Origin: Siphonodentalium dalli
Lineage: Eukaryota; Mollusca; Scaphopoda; Gadilida; Siphonodentaliidae
DNA length: 64,000 nucleotides
Direction of reading: 5' to 3'
Assembly: GCA_032622095.1 (NCBI GenBank)
Contig: CP136061.1
Coordinates: 11,051,287-11,115,286 of the forward strand
Both the position numbers and the translations under genes were made by a program. The notes below the pieces were generated by a model. That model was not told the DNA's origin and searched no databases. It was given only the letters and a program-made list of their open reading frames with translations. Every line of letters starts with the position of its first letter. Positions within the stretch are counted from its first letter, which is position 1. Positions 57,235 to 64,000 of this stretch are shown here, piece after piece.

Positions 57235-58541
57235 TTCCAATGATAATGACGACGATGGTGATGACAATGATGACAACAACAACGAAGTCGACAACGACGA
57301 CGATGATAATGATGATGATGTTGATGAAGATGAAGATAGAGGTGACGATGAAGACGTTTGGGAGGTCACATCTATTCTGTCCATCTTATGTATATATTTC
57401 GTTTTCTCAATATCCATTCATGTTATTTAATTGGATCAGAGAATAAAGCAATTCAACTGAGACTAATTAATTTTCACACTCATGAAAAGCCATGACAGTG
57501 GTTGTTATACATGCAGTATACGATACTTTACACATTGCTGTGAGAGTATAAACGGCCCATCGATACATGTAATACAGGTATTTTTGCGATATGTTTAGCA
57601 TTCGGTGTTAATACAATGTAGTCATGTCACCCCCAATAAATTGGGAATAAAATCTGAAAACCATTCTAATGAATATCTTTGGGTTTATAAAATTTTTAAT
57701 TCCAATTGTTTGTTCCAATAAACAATTGAAATTGAAAAAAATTCAAATGTCTTGTCTGAAATCCAAACATGACAAATGACTCCCAAAAAGATCTACCATT
57801 CAGTACTAATCATGTACTAGTAGTAACCTGATTGATGTTGAAAATGTTTAAAATCTATTACTAGTATAGACACAGCTGCATCAGGTCGGATCACAGTAAA
57901 AAAATATTTGGGTTGGGTGGTTTTGGTAGGGTCTGTCGAGTTACTGGAAACAAGTATAATTTGTGTAGGCCTAACCAACAGGGCAACAGATGATTTTTGT
58001 CGAGTTGAAGGCGACAAAATATCACCGCATGGTTAGGTCATGAGTGGATCAGTATAATCGAAACATGGATAATATTATGGAGTCTCAAGTATCAAAAATC
58101 ACCTTTTATATGAACACATGACGTATCAGCAGATGCTGTTTCGCTTTCATACTTGGGAATTTTCAACTTCAGTGGCTGTAGCTTTGGCTGACCAGTCAAT
58201 CCCACTGGAGAAGTATTTTGAGAGGCAACACTTTTCTGCTGAGGAGATGTTAGTGAATTCTTCTGTGGAGAACAACTTGTGTTGCTACCATCGGCATCAG
58301 AGTCACTGGCTCCTGAGAATCTTCTTTTCTTTGATAATTGATAGTCATACTCAACATATCCCGAACTAGACAGTCTACGGTAGTCATGTTGGACACGTTT
58401 TCGCTTTCCACTCTCAGGACTTTTCTGAGAATCTCCTGAAACTGCACTGGGGACTGAATCTCCAGTGCCACTGCCAGAAATACTTTTCTTTCCTGACGAA
58501 TTGCAGTCTGAATCTTTGACAGCACAAGATGGGCCTTGCAT
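34501..58541 (-). CDS. RSBN1: RSBN1/RSBN1L (KDM9) family gene, 5 exons, whole span
   Basis: Joining exons 58541-58103, 51837-50406, 43886-43719, 40420-40309 and 36485-34501 keeps frame at every junction through the start of exon 5, with GT-AG introns of 6.3, 6.5, 3.3 and 3.8 kb. The product has a basic, low-complexity N-terminus with a poly-His block and a 16-residue repeat. A conserved region (about residues 425-770) carries the family blocks [31 protein letters not shown]-like [31 protein letters not shown] and [20 protein letters not shown]. Vertebrate RSBN1 and nematode DPY-21 are nuclear JmjC-type proteins, and DPY-21 and mammalian RSBN1 have been linked to H4K20me2 demethylation. That function is inferred here. 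Coding length is 929 residues to the first stop, or about 1378 if the frame break in exon 5 is bridged, against about 800-850 in vertebrates. Confidence 0.93.
36650..37250. repeat. G-run minisatellite in RSBN1 intron 4
   Basis: About 16 units of roughly 37 bp read CAGGCAGTTCTTGACATACAG, then ATACTGA and a run of 4 to 14 Gs. The G-run length varies between units. On the RSBN1 coding strand these are C-runs, so G-quadruplex potential lies on the template strand. Proline-rich open frames across it are repeat translations. Confidence 0.96.
37412..37644. repeat. Long poly-G tracts
   Basis: A G-run at about 37418-37437 and a longer one at about 37614-37644 lie in otherwise AT-rich intron 4 sequence. 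They look like remote units of the adjacent G-run minisatellite, and lengths are likely to be assembly-uncertain. Confidence 0.9.
38760..39110. repeat. Pearl-like core units, isolated
   Basis: About two units with GGATTTAGTCATGCAA and AAGATGGC-GCTGGTGGCCATG, like the core of 758-2260 but without the recognised ends. The array lies in RSBN1 intron 4. The region 37650-38759 before it shows nothing recognised. Confidence 0.7.
39539..39727. mobile_element. TACAGTAATG hairpin MITE
   Basis: Arms with CAGCAGAATTATGGGTAAC and GGAAATATGGCTTGTTGCCA match those at 25265-25481, but the outermost bases differ (TACAGTAATGGTCTAATTAA) and the loop is shorter. It lies within RSBN1 intron 4. Confidence 0.9.
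39790..39882 (-). pseudogene. Partial copy of RSBN1 exon 4 end and intron start
   Basis: The minus strand carries ATGAACCTCCTATGTCTCAG followed by GTATTTACTCC, identical to the 3' end of exon 4 and its donor. The GTGTAGGGGTGTGTCGGGTG-type intron sequence next to it also matches. There is no acceptor in front of the copied 26-bp exon piece, so it is not a usable exon. Confidence 0.85.
40309..40420 (-). CDS. RSBN1: RSBN1 exon 4
   Basis: 112 nt between TTTATTTCAG and GTATTT. It encodes [20 protein letters not shown] and [12 protein letters not shown], a strongly conserved stretch. It ends on a complete codon (phase 0), matching exon 5. Its last 26 bp and adjoining intron are duplicated at about 39790-39882. 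Confidence 0.95.
40735..40860. repeat. 26-bp minisatellite, 4 copies
   Basis: Tandem TCTCCCAAGTCGCCCTCTAA plus GCTGGT units in intron 3. The word TCTCCCAAGTC also occurs in the 31-bp repeat at 160-365, probably by chance or from a common source. Confidence 0.92.
40885..41396. repeat. 35-bp satellite, left block
   Basis: About fourteen units of CTGACACTATTATTAGGCAC plus CTGAGAGTAATCGTG. The same satellite resumes at 43186, so the two blocks were one array split by an insertion. Confidence 0.96.
41397..43183. mobile_element. ~1.79-kb TIR element inserted in the 35-bp satellite
   Basis: The left end GGTCATCCTATAATCCCCG and the right end, inverted, GGTCATCCTATAATACCCG are terminal inverted repeats exactly at the satellite breakpoints. 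An internal inverted pair, CAAAGCGAAAAATAGG with TGTTTCCACTCCC, lies at about 41853-41883 and 42885-42915. The flanks TAATCATGCT and TAATAGTGCT could be a 10-bp duplication, but the satellite itself supplies that word, so the duplication is not provable. A 72-codon frame lies near the centre. No transposase was recognised. Confidence 0.8.
42448..42666 (+). CDS. Small ORF in the centre of the TIR element, unrecognised
   Basis: Seventy-two codons starting [18 protein letters not shown] in fair start context (ACATGT). The composition is more coding-like than the neighbouring AT-rich DNA and includes charged and cysteine residues ([19 protein letters not shown]). A possible donor, ACTGTTGTAAAT, occurs near 42630. 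It could be a captured host exon, a remnant of the element's own gene, or chance. It lies antisense within RSBN1 intron 3. I do not recognise the family. Confidence 0.25.
   Translation: MSSQTSASSVLALKFFKCIHMAQGRNKMTKVPHCNTFFQVYEKNHPKGLDAQLCGKLFYTVVNIETSCFIEY
43186..43700. repeat. 35-bp satellite, right block
   Basis: About fourteen more units continuing the array at 40885-41396, with more TTATTAGACACC variants. The array stops just before the RSBN1 exon 3 donor. Confidence 0.96.
43719..43886 (-). CDS. RSBN1: RSBN1 exon 3
   Basis: 168 nt between TTGTTGCAG and GTAAGT. It encodes [20 protein letters not shown], then [15 protein letters not shown] and [14 protein letters not shown], the family segment that follows the basic KKKR. 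Both junctions restore frame with exons 2 and 4. It lies at the edge of a 35-bp satellite that ends about 30 bp downstream of the donor. Confidence 0.95.
43893..44230. repeat. CCCGGTACTAATAATAATAT tandem array
   Basis: The 20-bp word recurs about ten times with two kinds of spacer (ACTATTCT and a longer CCAGGGGGGAGATATCGTG piece). The array begins immediately upstream of the exon 3 acceptor. Confidence 0.93.
44375..44830. repeat. Two diverged ~240-bp copies
   Basis: GGGAACACTTTATTT, a CCCAC-CATATA segment, a AACTGAAACA segment and TTATT-AGCGATG recur in the same order at about 44390-44580 and 44635-44830. The second copy has a long C-run at about 44658-44672. Confidence 0.8.
44939..45450. 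repeat. ~36/44-bp satellite, about 12 copies
   Basis: Units read GCGTGGGCAGTATTGTTTAC, then ACTATATTAGTCCCGGCTCG, with an optional GTGA. Alternation of the two unit lengths is irregular. Confidence 0.96.
45451..46546. other. Intron 2 stretch with a dispersed-repeat tail
   Basis: At about 45880-46060 there is an AAATTTGG-type segment followed by ACAGACAGACAGACACAC and GGGTTTTATATATATAGAT. That is the usual look of the 3' end of RTE-like LINEs or dependent SINEs in invertebrates, but no coding part remains. Nothing else was recognised. Confidence 0.5.
46547..46937. mobile_element. piggyBac-type MITE, copy 5
   Basis: CCCTTTACCCAACA TIRs flanked by TTAA (46543-46546, 46938-46941), in RSBN1 intron 2. 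It closely matches copies 2-4 but lacks the AAAACGCC segment in the form seen in copies 3 and 4. It lies more than 19 kb from the other copies. Confidence 0.93.
46985..47100. repeat. Inverted repeat
   Basis: TTGCGTTCTATAGAGTATGG with ATGCAAGTT at the left is mirrored at the right (AACTTGCAT, CCATACTCTATGGAACGCAA) around a loop with GTGTGGAACG. A MITE or small foldback is likely. Confidence 0.85.
47330..47368 (-). pseudogene. Decayed partial copy of RSBN1 exon 3
   Basis: On the minus strand 39 bp differ from exon 3 at only three positions and keep its frame ([13 protein letters not shown] against [13 protein letters not shown]). Downstream, the sequence reaches a good donor-like CAAATC/GTAAGT at about 47310. 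The rest of the exon is absent. It lies in intron 2, 3.5 kb upstream of the real exon in gene order. Confidence 0.75.
47745..47990. repeat. ~31-bp minisatellite, 8 copies
   Basis: Tandem GAATGAGGAATTCAGTGTTA plus ATTTGAATGGG units. One unit lacks the AATGGGG piece. Confidence 0.95.
48538..48810. repeat. 28-bp minisatellite, 10 copies
   Basis: Nearly identical GTTTATGGCACCACATAATT plus TATGAAAC units. The low divergence suggests recent expansion. Confidence 0.96.
48850..49660. repeat. ~50-bp satellite interrupted by a hAT-type MITE
   Basis: Units contain ACACAATAAACC, GGACATTCCGTATCCGATTT and CATGTTAAGATA. About seven units precede and three follow the MITE at 49240-49493. Confidence 0.94.
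49240..49493. mobile_element. hAT-type MITE with perfect 8-bp TSD
   Basis: 254 bp, with TIRs CAAGCCTTGAAATAGGGTGT. It is flanked by TTAAGATA at 49232-49239 and 49494-49501. The interior is two GCAGAATGAGGTCC hairpin modules, as in 24848-25099. The target word is part of the host satellite unit, but only one copy per unit is expected, so the duplication is a real insertion signature. Confidence 0.94.
50406..51837 (-). CDS. RSBN1: RSBN1 exon 2: His-rich, 16-aa repeats, first half of conserved domain
   Basis: The acceptor is TTGATTTCAG before 51837 and the donor AAAAG/GTGTGT at 50405. About 477 codons. Order: a charged [11 protein letters not shown] region; a block of about 13 histidines in a 15-residue stretch (about 51625-51680); a 16-residue tandem repeat ([16 protein letters not shown] type, five to six copies at about 51065-51340); then the conserved domain from [11 protein letters not shown] (about 50970) to [20 protein letters not shown]. 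The last codon is split 2/1 with exon 3 and encodes Arg. Confidence 0.95.
51838..54169. other. Intron 1 stretch, no recognised gene
   Basis: Contains a G-run (about 52175-52191), a long A/T-rich stretch with TTGCTCAATTTAAA recurring (about 52370-52640), and an ACCAAATTTGGTTGAAATCG segment (about 52683-52703) typical of dispersed invertebrate repeats. No exon signal was found. Confidence 0.55.
54170..54660. repeat. GTTGTAGGGGGC / GGGGAGAGATGAG variable repeat
   Basis: About ten irregular units combine GTTGTAGGGGGCACGGGGGA with GAGATGAGTAATTTATTAGT and ACAGTTAAC. Unit length varies strongly. Confidence 0.9.
54745..54815. repeat. 20-bp repeat, 3-4 copies
   Basis: Tandem ACCTAACACCCCATGAGTGG units. 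Confidence 0.9.
55829..56313. mobile_element. TIR element rich in GCCTAGGCAA
   Basis: The ends are CAGCCCTGGGAATTA and TAATTCCCAGGGCTG, with TATTA on both outer sides (a possible 5-bp duplication). Both arms consist of repeated TTGCCTAGG words, which are themselves palindromes, in opposite orientation. The 200-bp centre is AT-rich. It lies in RSBN1 intron 1. Confidence 0.85.
56378..56745. mobile_element. CCCTGC TIR element, TA-flanked
   Basis: CCCTGCTGGACAAAACAAGT at the left and the inverse of CCCTGCTTGACAAAACAAGT at the right, flanked by TA on each side as expected for Tc1/mariner-type targets. The interior is GC-richer, with repeated TGGTGTACTTGCCGTTCGGC and CACCGCGG motifs. Open frames on both strands are products of these repeats. 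Confidence 0.85.
57030..57345. repeat. TTG and GATGAT trinucleotide microsatellites
   Basis: A (TTG)n run at about 57028-57060 is followed by imperfect (GAT)n/(GAC)n to 57345. Frames of histidine, serine or methionine here are trinucleotide translation only. Confidence 0.93.
58103..58541 (-). CDS. RSBN1: RSBN1 exon 1
   Basis: Starts at the ATG at 58541, the first methionine after an in-frame TGA nine bases upstream. It encodes 146 residues plus one base. It is serine- and lysine-rich and includes [17 protein letters not shown], a recognisable RSBN1 N-terminal block. The donor is AAAAG followed by GTGATT at 58102. The extra G combines with AA at the start of exon 2 to make Glu. Confidence 0.9.
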
Positions 58542-59221
58542 GATTACTCAAATATATTTTGCCTTCATTTCGTAGGATATAAATGTAACAGAATTATTAA
58601 TCGTGTTGCTGAATACCAAACTATATAATGAAATTTGAATGTGGTGTCAGTTTTCATTATTTCAAAAACCTGGGATAAGTCCACAAATTGAAGAAATGTC
58701 AGAAGAACAAACAGGGCATGTCATGACAATAATTAACAGTGTCATCGGTGTATTCAAAAATAATACAAATAAAACGTATCAACGAATATTCGGTTCATGT
58801 TCTACATAGGATGTTTCCGATGAATAAAACGCATTGTTTACATCTGTTGACATCAAAAATGCTGCATTTCGGCCATTTTCTTGGAGAAGGTTACCCGGAT
58901 GTTGTGATATCCCTGTGACTTTGTAAAACGCAATTTCATTGGTCAGTTACAGAAGGAACCCCCACAATGACCTCAATGTGGCCAATGGACGGTAAGGAAT
59001 TAAAACTTACAATGACGCGTTAAAATATTCTTAACGGCGATTTGGATTGGTTATCTCAATGGTGAAACACCACAGATTTGTTGTCATTCAACCAATCAAA
59101 ATGTCTTTGGCAAACGGGCATGGCTTTTTGAGATCAACGTGCGTCTTCGCGCAAAAGATTCTGCTGTTTGAAAATAGAAATCGTGTGTAAATGTGCTTAT
59201 TATACAACATATAGAAAGAAA
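58542..59221. promoter_or_regulatory. Putative bidirectional promoter of RSBN1 and SET
   Basis: The two start codons diverge across 680 bp. The SET-proximal half carries four NF-Y-type boxes: ATTGG at 58938-58942, CCAAT at 58982-58986, ATTGG at 59046-59050 and CCAAT at 59092-59096. No TATA box is evident at a convincing distance. Both genes encode broadly expressed nuclear chromatin proteins, so co-regulation is plausible. Transcription starts cannot be read from the sequence. Confidence 0.6.
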
Positions 59222-59491
59222 ATGTCGTCGGAAGCAGCACCTCCTGCTAAAATGCAGAAATTGGAAGCGGGTGACGGGATTAAGGAAGGTGAAGACGGCG
59301 TCGATTTTGATGCCGAGACACAAAAAGCTTTAGAAGACATTGATGCTTGCCAGAATGAGATAGACGCTCTGAACGAAAGAGCCAGTGAGGAGATTCTCAA
59401 AGTTGAACAGAAATATAACAAACTGCGCAAACCATTTTTCGACAAACGCAATGAAATGATAAAGAATATCCCAAACTTTTGGGTCACAACA
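59222..59491 (+). CDS. SET: SET/TAF-I/I2PP2A, first coding exon
   Basis: Ninety codons ending exactly at a codon boundary before the donor ACAACA/GTATCC. I chose the ATG at 59222 (GAAAATG context, [17 protein letters not shown]) over an in-frame ATG at 59168 because it matches the usual SET start. The segment [20 protein letters not shown], followed by [10 protein letters not shown] and [10 protein letters not shown], is the highly conserved dimerisation-helix part of SET. SET is a nuclear NAP-family histone chaperone, a component of the INHAT complex and an inhibitor of PP2A. The rest of the NAP domain and the acidic tail must lie in later exons, which I did not find before or after the gap. 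Confidence 0.95.
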
Positions 59492-60321
59492 GTATCCTTG
59501 ATTTTCACCATCGAGTATTGATAAAACATGTTCATGAATCATGATGAACAATGCGCTTCACCCTTAGAAAAATTGGCTTTGAAGTTGAACAGTCTTCATT
59601 CAGACTGTTCAGTTCTTGAAATTTAATTCCCATTGTTTACTGTTAGCTACCGGTAATCCTCCTATCATATTGGAGTATAATACATGGGTCATGACGAATT
59701 TAGAAATTGTTGATTTTTGTCTTTGTTTTGCAGATATATTCATGATCCTAGATGGGTTTTTTTTTTTTTTTTTTAAATATGTGTGCCAATTTGAGATTAT
59801 GTTACAACACGATAATATTTGATGTTTTATCACCTACAAACCCGAAAATAGTGTGCGTTTCGGCCTGAAAGAAATAAAAAACATGCTAGAAAATGCACTA
59901 CAAGATTACTCGTCGGCACTGGCGAAGTCAATGTCTGGATGTTTTTGCAAGGTGCCAACTATGAGTTATCTCGTGAGTCGTATCCACGTTTTGCTCATGT
60001 GCCAACTGTCACCCAGACCTGTGTAGGTTTATAGGCAAAAAAAAAAGACCTGTGTTTCTGGTGACCACAGGCCTTCTAAACAGTGATAATTGAGTGATAT
60101 TATGTACTTTTGAAGTAATTGGACCACTTAACTTACTATAAATGGACCAGGTATGCATCAAGAATTCTGTCCGAAATTTTGTCACATCGATCAAGAAAAT
60201 AGGTTAAAGTCGATTTTATCATACAATTTACCATTAAACTTTAAGGTTTTTACAGCCATTTTGAATTTTACATTTAAATCCATCGCCTTTGTTTGAGGAA
60301 TGTTTGCATAATTCAATTTGG

Positions 60322-60358
<37 letters not shown>

Positions 60359-60981
60359 CTTTGATTTTCACCGAATGTTCCCTCACAGACTACTAGATGG
60401 TAGCCTATTCTAAATGGACCAGTAGTCTTGTGGCCATTAGCCATGCAGGGGGGGGTGAAAAGGATGGTTGAGATTTAAAAATCCAAACATCTATTGGTAT
60501 AATGCCAGACAAATTTACACCCCGATTTATTTTCTTCTTAATTTAATTAGCAAGTAATTACTGGCAAGGGCACAGAAAACACGGATCGGACGATGGTGGA
60601 CGGCCCGATGCGAACACATTTTGAAAATTTGACAATCCTAGCATCTAGACTGGCCTCATGCTTTCCAGTTCGGGGAAAATTTCAACCTGACACTCACCCT
60701 TCTAGCTTTTTAAATTGCCAACTGATGGCCATTTCAATCCAGAATTTTGCAAAAGAAAGGGAAATATGCAAATGTTGGTCTAAAAACAACAAATTCGTCT
60801 CTAAGAAATTGTTGGCAAATCAAACTACGAGAACAATTTCAACCTAATTTTGGTGTGAATTTTCCAACTAATGTTGCACTAGGTTTGAATACAGTTTGGG
60901 TCGGTAAGACCCATGCATAACCACCCTGTCGGCACATCCCTGCTTGGCACCCCATGCTAAGAGCGCGGTCTTGCATTCACT
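59492..60981. other. SET intron 1 sequence, no exon recognised
   Basis: Contains a T-run (about 59758-59774) and a 34-bp poly-C at 60323-60356. I looked for the expected continuation of SET (FVNHPQVSALL-like) and did not see it. The 84-codon frame at 60593 is not recognised. Confidence 0.5.
60323..60356. repeat. Poly-C tract, 34 bp
   Basis: An uninterrupted C run. The length is probably unreliable in the assembly. Confidence 0.98.
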
Positions 60982-61081
60982 NNNNNNNNNNNNNNNNNNN
61001 NNNNNNNNNNNNNNNNNNNNNNNNNNNNNNNNNNNNNNNNNNNNNNNNNNNNNNNNNNNNNNNNNNNNNNNNNNNNNNNNN
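60982..61081. other. Assembly gap (100 N)
   Basis: Exactly 100 N, a conventional placeholder for a gap of unknown size. It ends inside the tandem array described next, which probably caused it. Confidence 0.99.
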
Positions 61082-61440
61082 GAAGAAATCCATATTCGAA
61101 CCTGATCTGTATTTTGTTGTGGTAAACTAACATACCGAATTTGGTTCAGTTCACTCGATTCAATCTAAAGTTATCATCCGGAAACCGCAAAAACACGTAA
61201 AATCTAAGTTGAACAAGGGGCATAACTCAGTCAAAAATTATGCGGACGAAACCTATATTCGAACTTGATCCTGTATTTTGGGTGTGGTAAACTAACATAC
61301 CAAATTTGGTTCAGTTCACTCGATTCAATCTAAAGTTATCATCCGGAAACCAAAAGCGGACGGACGGACGACGGACGGACGGCTCGACGGACGGACAACC
61401 CATTTACATAATACGACCGTTTTTTCAAACGGGGCGTATA
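61082..61440. repeat. ~180-bp tandem units ending in ACGG microsatellite
   Basis: Two units share GGTAAACTAACATACC, AATTTGGTTCAGTTCACTCG and AAAGTTATCATCCGGAAACC. The array finishes with CGGACGGACGGACG repeats (about 61358-61400), then ACCCATTTACATAATACGAC. The layout resembles a pearl-like element whose left part is lost in the gap. Confidence 0.8.
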
Positions 61441-62091
61441 ATAATGTTCTTTTCCAAATGAGGGTTTGCTTCCATGTTCAATGTGTTTATCTTATTAGCT
61501 TTGTCAGCCATCTGGGGCATTGGCCGTCAAACAGTAATCTATAATAAAGAGACACTGTTGTGCAGTCCATGCTTCCTATCATATTGAGGTGACCTGAATT
61601 GTTACCTGTATGTGACCTGACCCTCGACTCCACCCCGTCAGTTTCCAGTAATCATAGCTCAAAGTTCAAATTTAGAATTCATAACGACAAGAGAGATGTA
61701 TCTCATATACGTATTACGATAGTTGGATCTACATGTATGTACAATACATATCAATTCTTCAAAATATTGAACAAATGCTATTTTCGTGCGTTTTTGGACC
61801 AATAAAACACTGAAAACAGACACCAAAGTTTGCTTCTTGAGAAAATTAAAGAATAGGAGATATTTAAATTATCAGATATCCTTTTGTCTAATCTGTCGTC
61901 ATTGGCCCGCCTCTGTAATTAACGGACTAGACTAATATGATTCAGGAATTTATCGTAATGTTATAAATCGCTTCATTTCTAACTCAGTTTGGCATGGATT
62001 ATGTTGGTTTTTCTGGAGTCTGTACTAATATGTTTTGGTGTATTGTATATAATTCTAAGGATAATCTTAATTCATGTAAGCTTTCACAAAC
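61441..62091. other. No recognised gene
   Basis: Sequence downstream (in gene order) of the TSP1 exon. No further TSP1-like exon was recognised on the minus strand. Confidence 0.5.
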
Positions 62092-62262
62092 CTGGACATG
62101 CGGTCTCGTTGCAGGCGATAGCCCGAGTTAAACTTCCATCGCATGTGACTCCCCCATTGCTAGGTGCTGGATTACTACACTGCCGTCCTTGTGTTTTAGA
62201 TCCAGATCCGCAAGTAACGGAACATCTTCCCGAGTCACTCCATGTCGTCCAAGCACCGTCCA
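62092..62262 (-). CDS. Thrombospondin type-1 repeat exon of a partial gene
   Basis: 171 nt between acceptor CTGATTTTAAG and donor CCAG/GTTTGTG, in symmetric phase 1-1, the classic TSP1 exon design. The translation starts DGAWTTWSDSGRCSVTCGSG, continues KTQGRQCSNPAPSNGGVTC and ends ACNETACP. It has the WxxW tryptophans, CSVTCG and six cysteines of the fold. TSP1 domains are extracellular and bind matrix or receptors. Which protein (thrombospondin, ADAMTS-like, hemicentin, semaphorin-5 and others) cannot be told from one module. Other exons must lie outside or further along the minus strand. Confidence 0.93.
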
Positions 62263-62504
62263 CTTAAAATCAGAAAGAGATAAATGAAATTCCGTGAGAT
62301 ACGGACATTTGTTCGTCCACTCGAGACCTAACCGGAATATTACACGAGGGCCGACATTTCAGGTCAAGAGCGGCGACAAATCGAGCTCCTAATAATTGAA
62401 AATATCAGCCGAGCACTTTATGTCTAACTAGAAAGCCAGGAAAGCAACACGACATTGCTGAGAAATCGTTGTGCAACATGCGAAAGGAATATCCGAATGC
62501 ACAC

Positions 62505-62690
62505 ACACCTGGACATTGCAGTCTCCGTAGACATCTCAAAAAATGTCACATCTATAGTTTAAAGTGGCGCTTCGAGTTCTCACACGAGGAAAGAAAAGTT
62601 GTTGTATTTGGCACCTACCAAAACCGGCGTCACACTGAGGATAGACCATGTGAGCTCGGACCCAGACATATCGCCAACGTAGAGTAAGTC
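62505..62690 (-). pseudogene. Possible decayed TSP1 exon
   Basis: The minus strand ends CGGAGACTGCAATGTCCAG/GTGTGTGTG, like the CNETACP-donor end of the intact exon 250 bp away. About 120 bp earlier it has ACATGGTCTATCC and CAGTGTGACGCCGGTTTTGG, reminiscent of TWS and CSVTCGFG with a 1-nt loss. Stops and frame changes between these landmarks mean it cannot code. The similarity is patchy and may be chance. Confidence 0.3.
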
Positions 62691-63704
62691 TCTCATCTGG
62701 GTATTATTCAGAGTTTGACTGCTCAACATAACCCAAACGCTGAGAAGGCAAATAATTCTGTTCAGCGTGTCGCTCACCAGTTTCAACCGAATTCTTACCT
62801 TTAACCAACCTAAAGATTCTTAAGCATATCGTTATTCCCATAGCGTTCTATAAGTGACTTCACTTAGTCGCGGTGAATCCGCCATTTGGTCTCCGGAGGT
62901 CAAAGTTAACAAGTAGCATCTGTTTTTAGCATACGGCTCCAGTCTGGGAATTCCCAAAATAAAATAGCAACATGTCGTTACCGAATCGCAGGTGCGAGAA
63001 CTTCATAAAACTAATTAAACACTCACCCTGGATACATACAATACGTAGGTTTCGCACAGTAGATGGATTGGATGTATCACGTATGTTTTTTAGTTATTTT
63101 TTTAACGCAAGAACTCGCTATTTATCAGTATCTTTACTTGCGGGAAGTTCGTTGACAAAAAAAGGGCGTCTGAATGTCTGCATCGTCACCAGATCCTAAC
63201 TCTATAGATGACATGGCCACAAAACACAAAATTCTTAAACACGTAGTTGCACTCAGAATAAATGAAATTAAGCCATAAAATGTTGATAAAAAATTCTCCC
63301 ACTCAGCTGTCGAATGTAAACAAATGGATGCTACTTCTCAACTTTGACCTTTTACCGGCTTTTACCGGTGGGTTGGATAAAAAGCTAGGAATCGGACCAT
63401 ATAGAACCATCAGCCATCTTGAAAATCGCGACCAGCAAAAAGGCTTATGGTTGTGAATCATGGTGGGGTTTGTAACATAAACAGTATACGGCGCTGGAAC
63501 GCGCTTACCGCATGTGTGTTAATATTTTACAGCGCATTCCGAAACGCAGTAATACAATATTATCCCTATCACTACTCGGACTTCTCCCTATTGTAGAGAT
63601 TGTCTCACTACACACGCGAGGTGAGTCAGAATGATCAGAGAGACGTTCTATCACTTCACTCCAAGGTAAACTCCGACATTCAGTCACTGTGGACACTTTG
63701 GCAG
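62691..63704. other. No recognised gene
   Basis: No conserved exon was seen on either strand. A weak inverted relation links the segment around 62890-62925 (GTCAAAGTT, AAGTAGCATC) with 63328-63350 (GATGCTACTT, AACTTTGAC). Confidence 0.45.
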
Positions 63705-63833
<129 letters not shown>

Positions 63834-64000
63834 AAGAACCTGAGTATTTTCCGATCCAAGATGGCCAATATTTTGACCAAAACAACTTATGACAATGACG
63901 CTCAATGCAACCAAACATATTCACATACCTTGCAAGTTTTATAGGTATCTGGAGTGTACATGTACATCTGAGTTTACACAGTTGGTTCGAAACACTGATT

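Noticed and set aside
59168-59221. Upstream in-frame ATG as the SET start
   Set aside because: It would add an 18-residue leader absent from SET proteins. The ATG at 59222 has better context and matches the family start.
59891-60028. Candidate SET exon 2 after 59891
   Set aside because: The translated sequence does not match the expected NAP-domain continuation and lacks a convincing acceptor.

Overview
The window is non-coding-rich eukaryotic DNA. Split genes with GT-AG introns, many minisatellites, hairpin MITEs, tRNA-derived SINEs, a decayed LINE and pearl-like elements with roughly 160-bp tandem cores point to a marine invertebrate, most likely a bivalve mollusc. That assignment is inferred from repeat style, not proven. 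One assembly gap of exactly 100 N lies at 60982-61081.

Three gene loci are recognisable by protein similarity. (1) A five-exon minus-strand gene of the RSBN1/RSBN1L (KDM9, DPY-21-related) family runs from its ATG at 58541 to 34501. Its exons 1-4 and the start of exon 5 join in frame. Exon 5 contains an apparent frame break at about 35850-35913, after which about 450 further codons stay open. (2) The first coding exon of a SET/TAF-I/I2PP2A gene on the plus strand (59222-59491) lies head-to-head with RSBN1. The 680 bp between the two ATGs carries four CCAAT/ATTGG boxes and looks like a shared promoter. (3) A single thrombospondin type-1 repeat exon (62092-62262, minus) belongs to a gene that is mostly outside the window. 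A fourth, tentative locus is a minus-strand ORF at 13307-14530. Its ends resemble a Myb/SANT-like or MADF DNA-binding domain, and a 39-bp unit has expanded inside it about 26 times without breaking frame.

Layout: 1-12.6 kb holds minisatellites, a pearl-like element, two SINEs of one family and a decayed LINE carrying a 383-bp MITE with a perfect 9-bp target duplication. 13.3-14.5 kb is the 39-bp repeat ORF. 14.5-23.2 kb is inverted repeats and satellites. 23.2-34.5 kb is a dense MITE field with piggyBac-type (TTAA), hAT-type (8-bp TSD) and foldback families, including a 1335-bp tandem duplication whose middle MITE is a chimera of its neighbours. 34.5-58.5 kb is RSBN1, whose introns hold satellites, MITEs, a 1.8-kb element that split a 35-bp satellite, and two small decayed copies of its own exons. 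58.5-59.5 kb is the divergent promoter and SET. 59.5-64 kb holds the gap, the TSP1 exon and a long TC microsatellite.

All gene calls come from translation by eye and remembered family features. No database search was run.
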